Origin: CADEED01 sp964444835
GTDB lineage: Bacteria; Pseudomonadota; Gammaproteobacteria; Steroidobacterales; Steroidobacteraceae
Length of the DNA stretch: 64,000 bases
Assembly (NCBI GenBank): GCA_964444835.1
Contig: CAYUIT010000008.1
Span: 51,356-115,355, forward strand
Reading direction: 5' to 3'
Below the pieces are notes generated by a model, which saw only the letters and a program-made list of their open reading frames with translations, was not told the DNA's origin and ran no database searches. Shown piece by piece: positions 42,922-52,240 of this stretch (position 1 is the stretch's first letter; each line of letters opens with the position of its first letter). Both the position numbers and the translations under genes were made by a program.

Positions 42922-43731
42922 CTAACGAACTTGCGTCGCTGCGCATCGCTCGAGGAATGGCAACGCCAACTCGACGAACGGCAGATTATCGTCGCCCACG
43001 ATCATGTGGCGCGCCCCTGGGAGCACTGCCGTTTCGAGTTGCGGTGCGCAGCGACGCAAATGCTCGAGCGCTTTGGGCGTGACGAAATCGCTCGCGCCCG
43101 CGATGACTAACAACAGCGGTAACTGCACGCCCTGCGCACAGCGCTCGAGGTACTCCTCGTGGCCGAGCGCACTCGAACTCGTGGGGCCCACGACGATCCG
43201 ATGATCCCAATGCCATCGCCAACGTCCCTCAGGCGTACGGCGCAGATTGCGTTCGATGCTGGCGAGCGTGGGAGCCGACTCCGGGAACTGCGCTCGAATA
43301 TGCTCAAACGCAACCTGCGGCGATTCGAAGCCGGCGTCCGCCGCGTGGCTCAACCAATCGAGGTAGTGATTGACGAGCGCCTCGTTCACCAGTGGCACCG
43401 TATCGACGAGCACCACCGCGCGCACCAGTGAGTGCCCTTGACCCGCGACGACGAGCGACGCCAATCCGCCGAGCGACGCGCCAATCAAGATGACCGGTCG
43501 TGCCCACTGCTGCAAGACACGCTCCAGATCTGCCGCGAACGAATCGATGCGGTAGTCGCCCGCCGAAATCCAATCGCTGTCGCCGTGACCTCGCATGTCG
43601 AACGTGAGGCACGAGAAGCCGTGCGATTGCAGGGCCTGCGCAGCCCGCCGCCATGAATAGCGACTCTGTCCGCCGCCGTGCAGAAATACGATGCCCAGTG
43701 CTCGGTCGCCGACGAACTCGTCGGCGACCAA
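42922..43731 (-). CDS. Alpha/beta hydrolase
   Basis: 269 residues from TTG at 43731. The frame continues upstream into the end of the TonB receptor gene as a GASGNRLVADEF-like stretch that matches the usual start of this hydrolase group. No ATG or GTG in that phase is near, so the true start is uncertain. HGGGQSRYSW (oxyanion), FDMRGHGDSDW, nucleophile Ser in LIGASLGGLAS, an acid in IAGASDFVTP and His in GARHMIVGDD complete a hydrolase triad. It lies 20 bp after the TonB receptor on the same strand, so it may process whatever that receptor imports. Confidence 0.82.
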   Translation of the reverse strand: MVADEFVGDRALGIVFLHGGGQSRYSWRRAAQALQSHGFSCLTFDMRGHGDSDWISAGDYRIDSFAADLERVLQQWARPVILIGASLGGLASLVVAGQGHSLVRAVVLVDTVPLVNEALVNHYLDWLSHAADAGFESPQVAFEHIRAQFPESAPTLASIERNLRRTPEGRWRWHWDHRIVVGPTSSSALGHEEYLERCAQGVQLPLLLVIAGASDFVTPKALEHLRRCAPQLETAVLPGARHMIVGDDNLPFVELALPFLERCAATQVR

Positions 43732-43751
43732 GCGATTACCGGACGCACCTT

Positions 43752-45983
43752 CTAGAACGATGTGCGGAACTCCACACCGTAACGACGCGGCTCGCCGCCG
43801 AACACCCAGGAGCCCAGTGTGCCGACGTCAGCCGCGAAGTCGATGTACTCCTCATCTGTGAGGTTCTTGCCCCACAACGACACTTGCCAGCGATCGCCGC
43901 GTACGAACGTGACGCTCGCATCGACGAGCCCATACGCGTCCTGCGCGAGCCACTCGCGATTCAATTGATCGGTGAAGAACTTGCTAGTGTAGCTATAGGA
44001 GCCACGCAGCGTCATGTCCGTCTCCCCGCTCAGCGCCACGGTGTAGTTAGCACCCAAGTACGCAGTGAACTCCGGGACCTTCTCGAACGCCAGCTCTTTC
44101 GCGAGTTGTGGGTCGGGGATACCGTCACCCGTCACGTCCGTGCCCGGGAATGAATCGTACTGCGCATCGGTATAGCCGAGCGCGAGATCAAGCGTGAGCT
44201 GCTCCCCAACCAACGCGTTGAGCTCGACCTCCGCGCCTTGGATCGTGGCCTCGGCCGCGTTGCGAACTTGCTGGCCCGAGGTTGGCGGTTGCGGACCAGG
44301 ACCATCCGGGTCGAACACCTCGTTCAGGATTTTCTGGATATCGTCGTATTGCATGCTGAACACGGCTACATTGAGACGCAGACGCTTGTCTAACAACTGG
44401 CTCTTGAGGCCGATCTCGTATGAATCGACGACCTCTGGCTCAGACGGCCCCAAGAACTCGACACGCTGCGCACGCGCATTGAAGACGCCGGAGCGAAAGC
44501 CACGCGTCCAGCTTGCATACGCGAGCACGTCCTCGGCGGCCTTCCACTCCAGCGCCGCCTTCGGCGAGAAGTTGCTCCAATCGCGCTTGCCGAGCAGCGT
44601 CAACGTGCAGCTCGTGAAGTCGAGCGTGCAGCGGCCTGGCGGCGAGAACTCGATTTCCTTTTCTTCCTTGGTGTAGCGACCACCGAGCGTGACCGACCAC
44701 GCATCGTTGAATGCGAAATTGCCTTCGGCGAATACGGCCCAGTTGTTTTGGTCTTGCCGAGTGACACCCGCCGTGTTCACCGTGCCGAGCGCACCACCGA
44801 ACGTTTCGCGCCGCTCACCGATAAAGAAGCTCTGATCGAACCAATACAGCCCCGTCGTGAAGTTGACGCGCTCCGAGAACTTCGAGGCATATCGCAGCTC
44901 GACACTCGTTTGATCCTGCGATTCTTTGTTGTCTTTGAAGTGGAACAGCGTGATCGGCGAGCCATCGAAGTCGGTGCTGGAATCGAACGTGACATCGCGC
45001 CAGCCAGCGACCGTGGTGACGATGCCGTGGCCGAGATCCCAATTCGCTTCGACCGCAATCTGCTTCGTCTCGGAGTTTGAATAGCCTTGCAGATCGTGTC
45101 GAACGTCGTACTTGTCGTCGGGCGGAATGTAGTTGAACAGAGTCTGCGCAAGCTTCGGGAACACGGGATTGATGATGTTCTGCGAAGTTGCCGGTCCGCC
45201 GTTATTGCGTTGGTACTCGCCAATGAAAGTAATGTCGAACGTGTCGCTCGGTGTGAACTTCACGCTCGGTCGAATCAGAAGCAGGTTCTTGTCCGCCTTA
45301 TCCTGGCCCGTGACGAAATTCGTGAAGTAACCATTCTGGTGCTGGTAGAGCATCGACACGCGCGCAGCCACGGTGTCGGTCAGACCACCGTTGATACTCG
45401 CAGCGATATCGAAGCGATCGTAGTTGCCGTAAGTGAGCTTCAAGGTGCGCTTGAACTCTTGCGTTGGCCTGACCGTATTGACGACAACTGCGCCGCCCGT
45501 CACGTTGCGTCCGAAGAGCGTGCCCTGCGGACCACGCAAGACTTCGACCGACGCGATGTCGAACGTGTCGACGAGCGAACTCGGACCGAAGCCGACATAC
45601 AGACCATCGACAAACAAGCCCACGGCTGGATCGACGGTGCGTGTGCTGCCGTTGATACCGATGCCACGAATGTAGAAGTTGGCGTAGCCGTTGAACGTGG
45701 AGACTTGATTGAGCTGCACGTTGGGCGTCAAGCGACCCAGATCGCGCAAGTCCACTGCGAAGACGTTCTGGATAGCCCGCTCATCGAACGCAGAGATCGC
45801 TGCGGCGACGTCCTGATTCGACAGATCGGTCGCACGCTTTTGCGATGTGATCAAGACTTCTTCGAGCTGCCCCGATTCATCCGTCACTTCCTGCGCCACC
45901 GTGGATACCGCCATGGGTAGCGCGACGAGTCCTAACATGCAGCTCAGGCGGGCACGCCGCCACACAAGTGTTGCGTCAGTCAT
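43752..45983 (-). CDS. TonB-dependent outer-membrane receptor
   Basis: 743 residues with a signal peptide (LGLVALPMAVSTVAQ). The plug (about 40-165) has an EVLITSQKR TonB-box-like start, DLRDLGRLTPNV, and FVDGLYVGF then VEVLRGPQGTLFGRN. The 22-strand barrel ends in Phe (FRTSF). The plug sequence resembles the broad receptor class of sphingomonads and Steroidobacter-like bacteria, often linked to uptake of hydrophobic or plant-derived compounds rather than iron. The ligand is unknown. It is divergent from the MFS gene over 189 bp that should hold both promoters, and is followed by the hydrolase. Confidence 0.93.
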   Translation of the reverse strand: MTDATLVWRRARLSCMLGLVALPMAVSTVAQEVTDESGQLEEVLITSQKRATDLSNQDVAAAISAFDERAIQNVFAVDLRDLGRLTPNVQLNQVSTFNGYANFYIRGIGINGSTRTVDPAVGLFVDGLYVGFGPSSLVDTFDIASVEVLRGPQGTLFGRNVTGGAVVVNTVRPTQEFKRTLKLTYGNYDRFDIAASINGGLTDTVAARVSMLYQHQNGYFTNFVTGQDKADKNLLLIRPSVKFTPSDTFDITFIGEYQRNNGGPATSQNIINPVFPKLAQTLFNYIPPDDKYDVRHDLQGYSNSETKQIAVEANWDLGHGIVTTVAGWRDVTFDSSTDFDGSPITLFHFKDNKESQDQTSVELRYASKFSERVNFTTGLYWFDQSFFIGERRETFGGALGTVNTAGVTRQDQNNWAVFAEGNFAFNDAWSVTLGGRYTKEEKEIEFSPPGRCTLDFTSCTLTLLGKRDWSNFSPKAALEWKAAEDVLAYASWTRGFRSGVFNARAQRVEFLGPSEPEVVDSYEIGLKSQLLDKRLRLNVAVFSMQYDDIQKILNEVFDPDGPGPQPPTSGQQVRNAAEATIQGAEVELNALVGEQLTLDLALGYTDAQYDSFPGTDVTGDGIPDPQLAKELAFEKVPEFTAYLGANYTVALSGETDMTLRGSYSYTSKFFTDQLNREWLAQDAYGLVDASVTFVRGDRWQVSLWGKNLTDEEYIDFAADVGTLGSWVFGGEPRRYGVEFRTSF

Positions 45984-46172
45984 AGATCCCCTCGATCTTG
46001 CACACGAAAATGCGTTGGTTGCGCGCCTGACACTCTTGCGACATGCGGCGCGTCATCTGTATACGAATGAGACTACCTGTGACGCCGCGAGAGGTAAAGT
46101 GCAAATGACCGGACATTTTCGCTCGATGCCCCGTATTGCTGCAGCGCGGTTCTGCCTGCTAGGCTCGTCGCG

Positions 46173-47516
46173 GTGACGACGCCCTCTACTTCTGCGGCCC
46201 AACGGGAGCCGATTCCGTTTCGCCAAGACAGTGGCTACGCGTGGTACGTCGCAGGTTTGCTCGCCGTCGCTTACGCAGTCGCGTTCATCGATCGACAAGT
46301 CCTCAATCTCCTGGTCGACCCGATCAAGGGCAGTCTGTCGCTCACCGATACACAAGTGAGCCTGCTACAAGGCATGGCCTTCGTCGGCGCTTACGTCGCG
46401 ATGGGTCCGGTATTCGGTCGGCTCGGCGACCAAGGCAATCGTCGCAACTTGTTAATCGTCGGCGTCGTGCTGTGGTGTATCTCGACGGTGATGTGCGGTT
46501 TTTCCGACGATTTCTGGTCGTTGTTCATCGCACGAGCGGGTGTGGGTGGCGCGGAAGCCGTGTTGCTGCCGGCTTGCTGGTCGTTGCTCGCAGACTATTT
46601 CAGTCGCGAGCGGCTCCCGCGCGCCATGAGTATCTTCTTGTTAGGACCGTTCGTCGGCGGCGGATTGGCGCTGATCTTCGGCGGCTTGATCGTGCGCGCA
46701 GTTGAGGGCGTGCAGTTCGGCGGCCTGCTCGCAGGCCTCGAGGCGTGGCAGTTGACGTTTGTTTTCGTTGGCGCGCCCGGGCTGCTCGTCGCGTTGCTCT
46801 TGCTCACCGTGCGTGAGCCGCCTCGACAGAACTTGAATGCACAGACTGATCGCTCCTTCTCCCTCTCTGAGATCGTTGGCTTCCTGTGGCGGGAGCGGGA
46901 TTTCTATGGGCGCTTTTTCGGCGGCATGGGATTGTTAGTCGTCGTGCTGTATGCGCTGCCTGCGTGGACGCCGACGGTCTTGATTCGAGCGCACGACGGT
47001 GCGCGCGCAACCGTGGGTATCGAGTACGGCACGGCCACTTTGATCGCGGGTACGCTCGGCGTGCTGCTTGGGCCGTGGGTCGCACGCAAACTGAGCCAGC
47101 GCTATCCGATCGATGCGCCCGTCCGCACCGCCGTCGTCGCTGCGATGGGCGCCGCGCCGGCATGTCTGTTACTGCCATTCGCGCCGAGCTACTGGAGCGC
47201 ATTGTTGTTGTCCGCCGTTGCGAGCTTTTTCATGAATTTTGCGCTGCCGACCGCAGCCTCGGCCTTGCAAGCATCAACGCCCAATCGCATGCGCGGCGTC
47301 GTCAGCTCGGCTTATGCGTTTGTGCTAACAACGATGGGCCTCGGTATCGCGCCAACGCTCATCGCGCTCGTCACCGATCGCATCTTGGGCGACCCGGCAG
47401 CCGTGGGCAGCTCGTTGGGTTGGGTATGCGGCTTAGCCGCACTGGGCGCGATCCCACTCGCGATCGGCGCTGCGCACCGCTACGCCGCGCGCTTGGCGAG
47501 CGCACAGCAGAGCTGA
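46173..47516 (+). CDS. MFS transporter (Spinster-like)
   Basis: 447 residues from GTG at 46173. Twelve predicted helices, with the conserved loop-2 region GRLGDQGNRRNLL and the FIDRQVLNLLVDPI motif near helix 1 that marks the spinster branch of the major facilitator family. Homologues carry lipids, sugars or aromatic acids; here the divergent TonB receptor and hydrolase suggest it moves the same imported compound across the inner membrane, which is inference. Followed after 7 bp by the NmrA-like gene. Confidence 0.92.
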   Translation: MTTPSTSAAQREPIPFRQDSGYAWYVAGLLAVAYAVAFIDRQVLNLLVDPIKGSLSLTDTQVSLLQGMAFVGAYVAMGPVFGRLGDQGNRRNLLIVGVVLWCISTVMCGFSDDFWSLFIARAGVGGAEAVLLPACWSLLADYFSRERLPRAMSIFLLGPFVGGGLALIFGGLIVRAVEGVQFGGLLAGLEAWQLTFVFVGAPGLLVALLLLTVREPPRQNLNAQTDRSFSLSEIVGFLWRERDFYGRFFGGMGLLVVVLYALPAWTPTVLIRAHDGARATVGIEYGTATLIAGTLGVLLGPWVARKLSQRYPIDAPVRTAVVAAMGAAPACLLLPFAPSYWSALLLSAVASFFMNFALPTAASALQASTPNRMRGVVSSAYAFVLTTMGLGIAPTLIALVTDRILGDPAAVGSSLGWVCGLAALGAIPLAIGAAHRYAARLASAQQS

Positions 47517-47523
47517 CCGACAG

Positions 47524-48450
47524 ATGAAGACCGCGCTGGTATTGGGCGCAAGCGGCGATCAAGGCTGGCCGCAAGTCGTTCGCCTCGCCGCTGCGGGCTA
47601 CACGGTTCGTGCTGCGTGTCGCGACCCTCACCAGTTCCGCTTGCACCGCGAATTGGCACCCGAGACCGCCAAGCACATACACCCGGTTGCGCTCGACTTT
47701 CGTGCACCGGACTCCTTGTCGGCGGCGCTCGCGAATGTCGATGCGCTGTTGCTGAACTTCCCCTCGTCGTCGCTCCATGATGGCGGCGATCTGGTCCTCG
47801 CCGCGGAGCGAATTGGCGTAAGTGCGAGGCGCGCGGGCGTTCGACGAATCGCGTTCAACACGAGCTTGCCGTTGCCCGAGAAGTCGCTTGGCCACCCCGC
47901 GCAAGACGTACGCTTCGCACAGCGCGACGCATTGCGCGCGAGCGGCGTGCCGGTCGTCGTGATTCAGCCCGTCGTCTACATGGACAACTTGCTGCGCGGC
48001 TGGACGTATCCTGGCATCGCTGAGCGCAACTGCTTCGAGTATCCGCATCGACCCGACCTCGAAGTGTCGTGGCTGTGTCAGGCTGATTTGGCAGCCTATA
48101 TGCAAGCGGCGATCGAGCAGCCCGGCCTCGAAGGGCAAAACATCAACGTGGGTGGACCCGAGGTCTTGCATGCGCCCGATCTTGCGCAGACGCTCAGCGA
48201 ACTCACGGGCCGCCCAATCGAGTTTCGCAGCCTGCCAATCGATGAATTCGCGTCGCGCATGGGCCGCTTGTTTGCGCGCGACGCGACGCTCGACGCCGAG
48301 CGCTTGACGCGTGCGCTACGCAACATCTACGAGTGGTACAACTCGTCGCCGTCGAAGCCGTTTCGCGTCGAGTCGGCGCCGGTGCTCGCGAAGCTGCCGG
48401 TCACCCTCACGACATTTCGCGAGTGGGCGAGCCGACAACGCTGGTCATGA
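47524..48450 (+). CDS. NmrA-like NAD(P)-binding protein
   Basis: 308 residues with an N-terminal Rossmann motif (LVLGASGDQGWPQVVRLAAAG) and the atypical-SDR layout of NmrA/HSCARG-like proteins. These sense or use NADP(H); some are regulators, some reductases. INVGGPEVLHAPDLAQTLSELTG in the second half is common in this group. There is no classical YxxxK, so enzyme activity is uncertain. It lies 7 bp after the MFS gene and overlaps the convergent aldo/keto reductase by 6 bp at the stops. Confidence 0.82.
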   Translation: MKTALVLGASGDQGWPQVVRLAAAGYTVRAACRDPHQFRLHRELAPETAKHIHPVALDFRAPDSLSAALANVDALLLNFPSSSLHDGGDLVLAAERIGVSARRAGVRRIAFNTSLPLPEKSLGHPAQDVRFAQRDALRASGVPVVVIQPVVYMDNLLRGWTYPGIAERNCFEYPHRPDLEVSWLCQADLAAYMQAAIEQPGLEGQNINVGGPEVLHAPDLAQTLSELTGRPIEFRSLPIDEFASRMGRLFARDATLDAERLTRALRNIYEWYNSSPSKPFRVESAPVLAKLPVTLTTFREWASRQRWS

Positions 48451-49386
48451 AAGCGCTTGAACGATTTGCGCGCGCTGCTTCGCATTAGGCAACTCGCCCT
48501 GACCTGCAGCGAGATTGTCGAGCAGATTGCGCAACTTGCCAGTCGCTGGAATGACGCACGTGACGGCGGGATTTGCTAACACGTACTTCAGGAATACTTG
48601 GGCCCAGCTCGCAGCATCGAATTCGCGCGCCCATTCCGGCACAGGCTTGCCCTTCACCTGCGCGAACAGCTTGCCATCTTCAAACGCTCGGTTGATCAAG
48701 ACGGCAACGCCTTTATCCGCACACAGCGGGAGCAAGCGCTGCTCTGCATCGCGAGTCACAGCCGAATAGTTGAACTGGATGAAGTCGAGCTTCTGTCGCT
48801 CGACGATATCGATCAACTGCGGATATGCGCCGACCGTGTAATGCGTAATGCCGATGTACTTGATCTTGCCTTCGTCTTTCCAACGCCGGAGCGTCCGCAA
48901 GTGTGTCTCGAGATCGACGAGATTGTGAACCTGCATCAGCTCGACGCGCTTCGGCCGCTTCAGGAGCGCCATCGAGCGAGCCATCTGCTCGACCCCCGTC
49001 TTCTCGGCGTTGCCATTCGAGTTTGGGGTCCACACTTTGGTCGCGATGAAGGCTTGCTCTTGTTGATCGGGCGTTAGCAAGTCGCCGAGTACTGCTTCGG
49101 CGGTGGAGTACATCGGCGAGGTGTCGATCACCGCACCACCCGAGGCAAAGAAAGCGGCTAACACTTCCTTCAGCGGCGCACGCGCATTCGCCTCAGCAGA
49201 TACTTCGAACGGACCCGATGTTCCGAGGCCGATTGCGGGCAGTTCTTCGCCGCTCGAAGGGATCTTGCGCATGAGCATCTCGTCGCCTTCGTCGTCGTGT
49301 TTGTGGCCTGCGTGGCCCGAAGCGGTGCTGGCTGCACACATCGCGCTGAGCGCGGTCGCGCCGGCGATGAACTCACGTCGCTGCAT
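48445..49386 (-). CDS. Tat-exported aldo/keto reductase
   Basis: 313 residues. The start MQRREFIAGATALS is a twin-arginine signal with a hydrophobic core, followed by a His/Asp-rich spacer (HAGHKHDDEGDE) that may bind metal. The barrel then shows AIGLGTSGPF, DTSPMYSTAEAVLG (catalytic Asp/Tyr), a VHNLVDLETHL segment and the NADP-binding CVIPATGKLRN at the end. A Tat signal on an AKR is unusual but recurs in proteobacteria. NADP would have to be acquired before export. It is 20 bp before the acyl-CoA dehydrogenase stop, in the same direction. Confidence 0.85.
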   Translation of the reverse strand: MQRREFIAGATALSAMCAASTASGHAGHKHDDEGDEMLMRKIPSSGEELPAIGLGTSGPFEVSAEANARAPLKEVLAAFFASGGAVIDTSPMYSTAEAVLGDLLTPDQQEQAFIATKVWTPNSNGNAEKTGVEQMARSMALLKRPKRVELMQVHNLVDLETHLRTLRRWKDEGKIKYIGITHYTVGAYPQLIDIVERQKLDFIQFNYSAVTRDAEQRLLPLCADKGVAVLINRAFEDGKLFAQVKGKPVPEWAREFDAASWAQVFLKYVLANPAVTCVIPATGKLRNLLDNLAAGQGELPNAKQRAQIVQALS

Positions 49387-49406
49387 AGCCTCTCCCCTGA
49401 AAATCG

Positions 49407-51224
49407 CTAGATCAGAGCGGAATCGGTTTCGACAACGCTGCCCGCGCCGTGTGCAACCACTTTGGCGAGCGCACCCGCCATCGGCATCACATGATCGGCA
49501 TAAAAGTGCGCGGTACGAAGCTTGCCTTCGAGAAACTCCCGATCGCCAGCCCCACTCGCCAACTTGTTAGCGGCGATCCCGGCCGATTTGGCGAGCAGCC
49601 AACCACAGAACACCGTGCCGCACAGCTTCAAATACGGGACTGACACACCCATGGCCCGATCAGGCGCTGTCGCGAGCGCGGCAAGCAGCGACTCTGTCGC
49701 GCTGCGCAATGCAGCCATGCCTTCGAGCCCGGCCGCCTTCGCCGCCTGCACCGAGGCATGCGCGGATTGAATCGCATTCAGATCGCGCAACATATCCGCT
49801 GCAAACGCCGCCAACGCAGCGCCGCGGTCACGACCGACCTTGCGGCCAATCAAGTCGTTCGATTGAATGCCCGTCGTGCCCTCGTAGATCGTCGTGATGC
49901 GGGCGTCGCGCAAGGTCTGCGCAGCTCCGGTCTCTTCGATGAAACCCATGCCGCCGTGCACTTGAATGCCGAGCGAGGCGAGCTCGACTCCCATCTCGGT
50001 GCAGAACCCTTTGACGACGGGGATCAACAGATCGCCGCGCGCTTGTGCGGCAGCACGAGCCGAGTCGTTAGGATGATTCGCGCCGAGATCGAGCTGACTC
50101 GCGGCATACAGCGCGAGCGCACGCATACCTTCCGTGTAGGACTTCATCGTGAGCAGCATTCGCTTCACGTCTGGATGCCCGATGATCGGCGCGGGCGAGG
50201 TGCCCGTCCCCATCGACGCGCTGCTCGCCACCTTGGCGGCGGTCGCTGGCGGCTTGCCTTGCACACGGGTCCGCGCCCACTCGCTCGCTTGCTGGAACGC
50301 GCGCTCCGACTGCGCGTAGCCCTCGAGACCGACTGACAACCGCGCCGCATTCATCATCACAAACATGTATTCGAGCCCGCGATTCGGCTCACCGACGAGA
50401 TACGCAACCGCGCCGTCTTTCTCGCCGTACATCATCACGCAGGTCGGGCTGCCGTGAATGCCGAGCTTGTGTTCGATCGACGCGCATTTCACGTCGTTAC
50501 GCGCACCGAGTGAACCGTCCGGATTGACCAGGAACTTCGGCACGATGAACAGCGAAATGCCCTTGACACCCGGCGGCGCGCCGTCGATCCGCGCCAACAC
50601 CATGTGAATGATGTTCGGCGTGAAGTCGTGCTCGCCGTAAGTGATGAAGATCTTCTGGCCGAACAACTTGTAGTGATCGCCCGCGAGCACGGCACGCGTG
50701 CGCACTTGGGCAAGGTCCGAACCGGCTTGCGGCTCTGTCAAGTTCATGGTGCCGGTCCATTCACCGCTCACCATTTTCGGCAGGTAGGTGTGCTTCTGCG
50801 CTGCAGAGCCGTAGATTTCGAGCGCTTCCACCGCACCCTGCGTCAGCATCGGACACAGCTTGAAGGCCAAGTTCGACGAGGCCCACATTTCTTCGACCGC
50901 CGTGCCTAACACCGTCGGAACGCCTTGACCGCCGTGATCCGGCGATGCGCGCAGCGCTGCCCAGCCGTTCTCAACGAACTGTGCATAAGCTTCCTTGAAG
51001 CCTTTCGGCGTGGTGACGCCTTGCGGCGTCCACTTCGCGCCTTCGCGATCACCGCTCTTGCACAGTGGCTCGAGCACGGTTTCGGCAAATCTGCCGGCCT
51101 CGGTGATCACAGCCTCGGCGGTGTCGTTCGAATAATCGGCAAATGCCGGACAGGCTCGTAAATCGGCATCGCCGATCAGCTCTTCGAGCACGAATCGAAT
51201 GTCTTTCAGGGGAGCGCGGTACAT
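49407..51224 (-). CDS. Acyl-CoA dehydrogenase (DmdC/FadE-like, long form)
   Basis: 605 residues, the long form with a C-terminal extension, seen in DmdC-like and some fatty-acid-oxidation members. FAD-binding TEPQAGSDLAQVRT, KIFITYGEHD, the catalytic base region YEGTTGIQSNDLIGRK and the GGMGFIEETGAAQ helix are clear. It would oxidise an acyl-CoA to the enoyl form with electron transfer to ETF. It is monocistronic or leads the AKR 20 bp downstream; the LysR gene 45 bp upstream points the same way and may control it. Confidence 0.92.
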   Translation of the reverse strand: MYRAPLKDIRFVLEELIGDADLRACPAFADYSNDTAEAVITEAGRFAETVLEPLCKSGDREGAKWTPQGVTTPKGFKEAYAQFVENGWAALRASPDHGGQGVPTVLGTAVEEMWASSNLAFKLCPMLTQGAVEALEIYGSAAQKHTYLPKMVSGEWTGTMNLTEPQAGSDLAQVRTRAVLAGDHYKLFGQKIFITYGEHDFTPNIIHMVLARIDGAPPGVKGISLFIVPKFLVNPDGSLGARNDVKCASIEHKLGIHGSPTCVMMYGEKDGAVAYLVGEPNRGLEYMFVMMNAARLSVGLEGYAQSERAFQQASEWARTRVQGKPPATAAKVASSASMGTGTSPAPIIGHPDVKRMLLTMKSYTEGMRALALYAASQLDLGANHPNDSARAAAQARGDLLIPVVKGFCTEMGVELASLGIQVHGGMGFIEETGAAQTLRDARITTIYEGTTGIQSNDLIGRKVGRDRGAALAAFAADMLRDLNAIQSAHASVQAAKAAGLEGMAALRSATESLLAALATAPDRAMGVSVPYLKLCGTVFCGWLLAKSAGIAANKLASGAGDREFLEGKLRTAHFYADHVMPMAGALAKVVAHGAGSVVETDSALI

Positions 51225-51269
51225 CGAAATCTCTCAATCCATTGGATACTGATTGTAGCGCTGCGGATG

Positions 51270-52169
51270 CTAAGCGCGCGCGAGCGCCGGTACGATGTTC
51301 GCGGCCGCAAATTCCACAAAATCTCGCACGCGCGCGTCATCTTCGAGCCCAGCGGGGAACACGGCGTACAGCGCCGACGCTGCCGGCGCTTCCCACCCGT
51401 CCAGCACAGCCTTGAGCTTGCCCGTCGCAAGCCCCTGGCGACACAAGAACTCCGGCAGCAAGCCAATGCCGAGCCCCGCCACGGTCGCGACGTGCAGGAC
51501 AGCCGGATCGTCCACCGCAAGCTTCGGGGTGACACGCACCTCGGCACGGGCCGAGGCTTTCGTCATTTGGAAGCGATACTCCGCCCCATCGGTTGCGGGC
51601 GTGAGGAGCGCGTGATCGCGCAGATTCTCCGGCCGATCGGGCGCAGGATGTTTTTGCAGGTAACCCGGTGTCGCGGCCAAGACCGACGGGGGCGCACCTA
51701 ACAACCGTGCGCCGAACCGCGGGTCAGCCGATTTGCCCGCTCGAATCGCCACGTCCCATTCCGCCGCATCGCTCGAGTCGAGCACGACGTCGAGCGCATG
51801 CTGCGGGAAGCTATCCAAGAAGCGTGGCACGAGCGGCCCTAACAACACGCGCCCGAAGGCGGGATCGGCGGCCACGCGCAGCGGGCCTGCACGCTCGACT
51901 TGCAGCTCGATCGCGAGCCGTCGCACCGCATCGACCTCGGCGCCAATGCGTTGCGCATGCGGTAGTACGGCCTCGCCGGCTGCGGTCAGAAAGATGCGCC
52001 GAGTGGTACGCTTCAAGATCTGCACGCCGAGCTGCTTTTCGAGCTCAGCGATGGCGCGGCTTACGGCAACCTTGGGGACTCCATAGGCACGAGCAGCGGC
52101 GGAAAAGCCGTTCAACTCGACCACCTTCGCGAACACCGCTAACTGGGCGGGGGACCAAAATTCAGTCAT
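51270..52169 (-). CDS. LysR-family transcriptional regulator
   Basis: 299 residues from ATG at 52169 (an ATG at 52199 adds 10 residues; neither has a good Shine-Dalgarno). The N-terminal winged helix (LAVFAKVVELNGFSAAARAY, KVAVSRAIAELEKQLGVQIL) and an effector domain with VLHVATVAGLGIGLLPEFL place it in the branch that controls small metabolic operons. It contains two TTGTTAG copies 141 bp apart in the same direction. Divergent from the DUF1993-AKR pair over 71 bp, so those genes are possible targets, as is the acyl-CoA dehydrogenase downstream. Confidence 0.9.
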   Translation of the reverse strand: MTEFWSPAQLAVFAKVVELNGFSAAARAYGVPKVAVSRAIAELEKQLGVQILKRTTRRIFLTAAGEAVLPHAQRIGAEVDAVRRLAIELQVERAGPLRVAADPAFGRVLLGPLVPRFLDSFPQHALDVVLDSSDAAEWDVAIRAGKSADPRFGARLLGAPPSVLAATPGYLQKHPAPDRPENLRDHALLTPATDGAEYRFQMTKASARAEVRVTPKLAVDDPAVLHVATVAGLGIGLLPEFLCRQGLATGKLKAVLDGWEAPAASALYAVFPAGLEDDARVRDFVEFAAANIVPALARA

Positions 52170-52240
52170 CAGGCGCACCAAAGACCGCAAAAGAAGCATT
52201 TATTGTTTCACTTTTAGCCCAATTCTGACAAGGATTCCGC

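Noticed and set aside
45087..45920. 277-residue frame opposite the TonB receptor
   Set aside because: Antisense shadow; the receptor is unambiguous.
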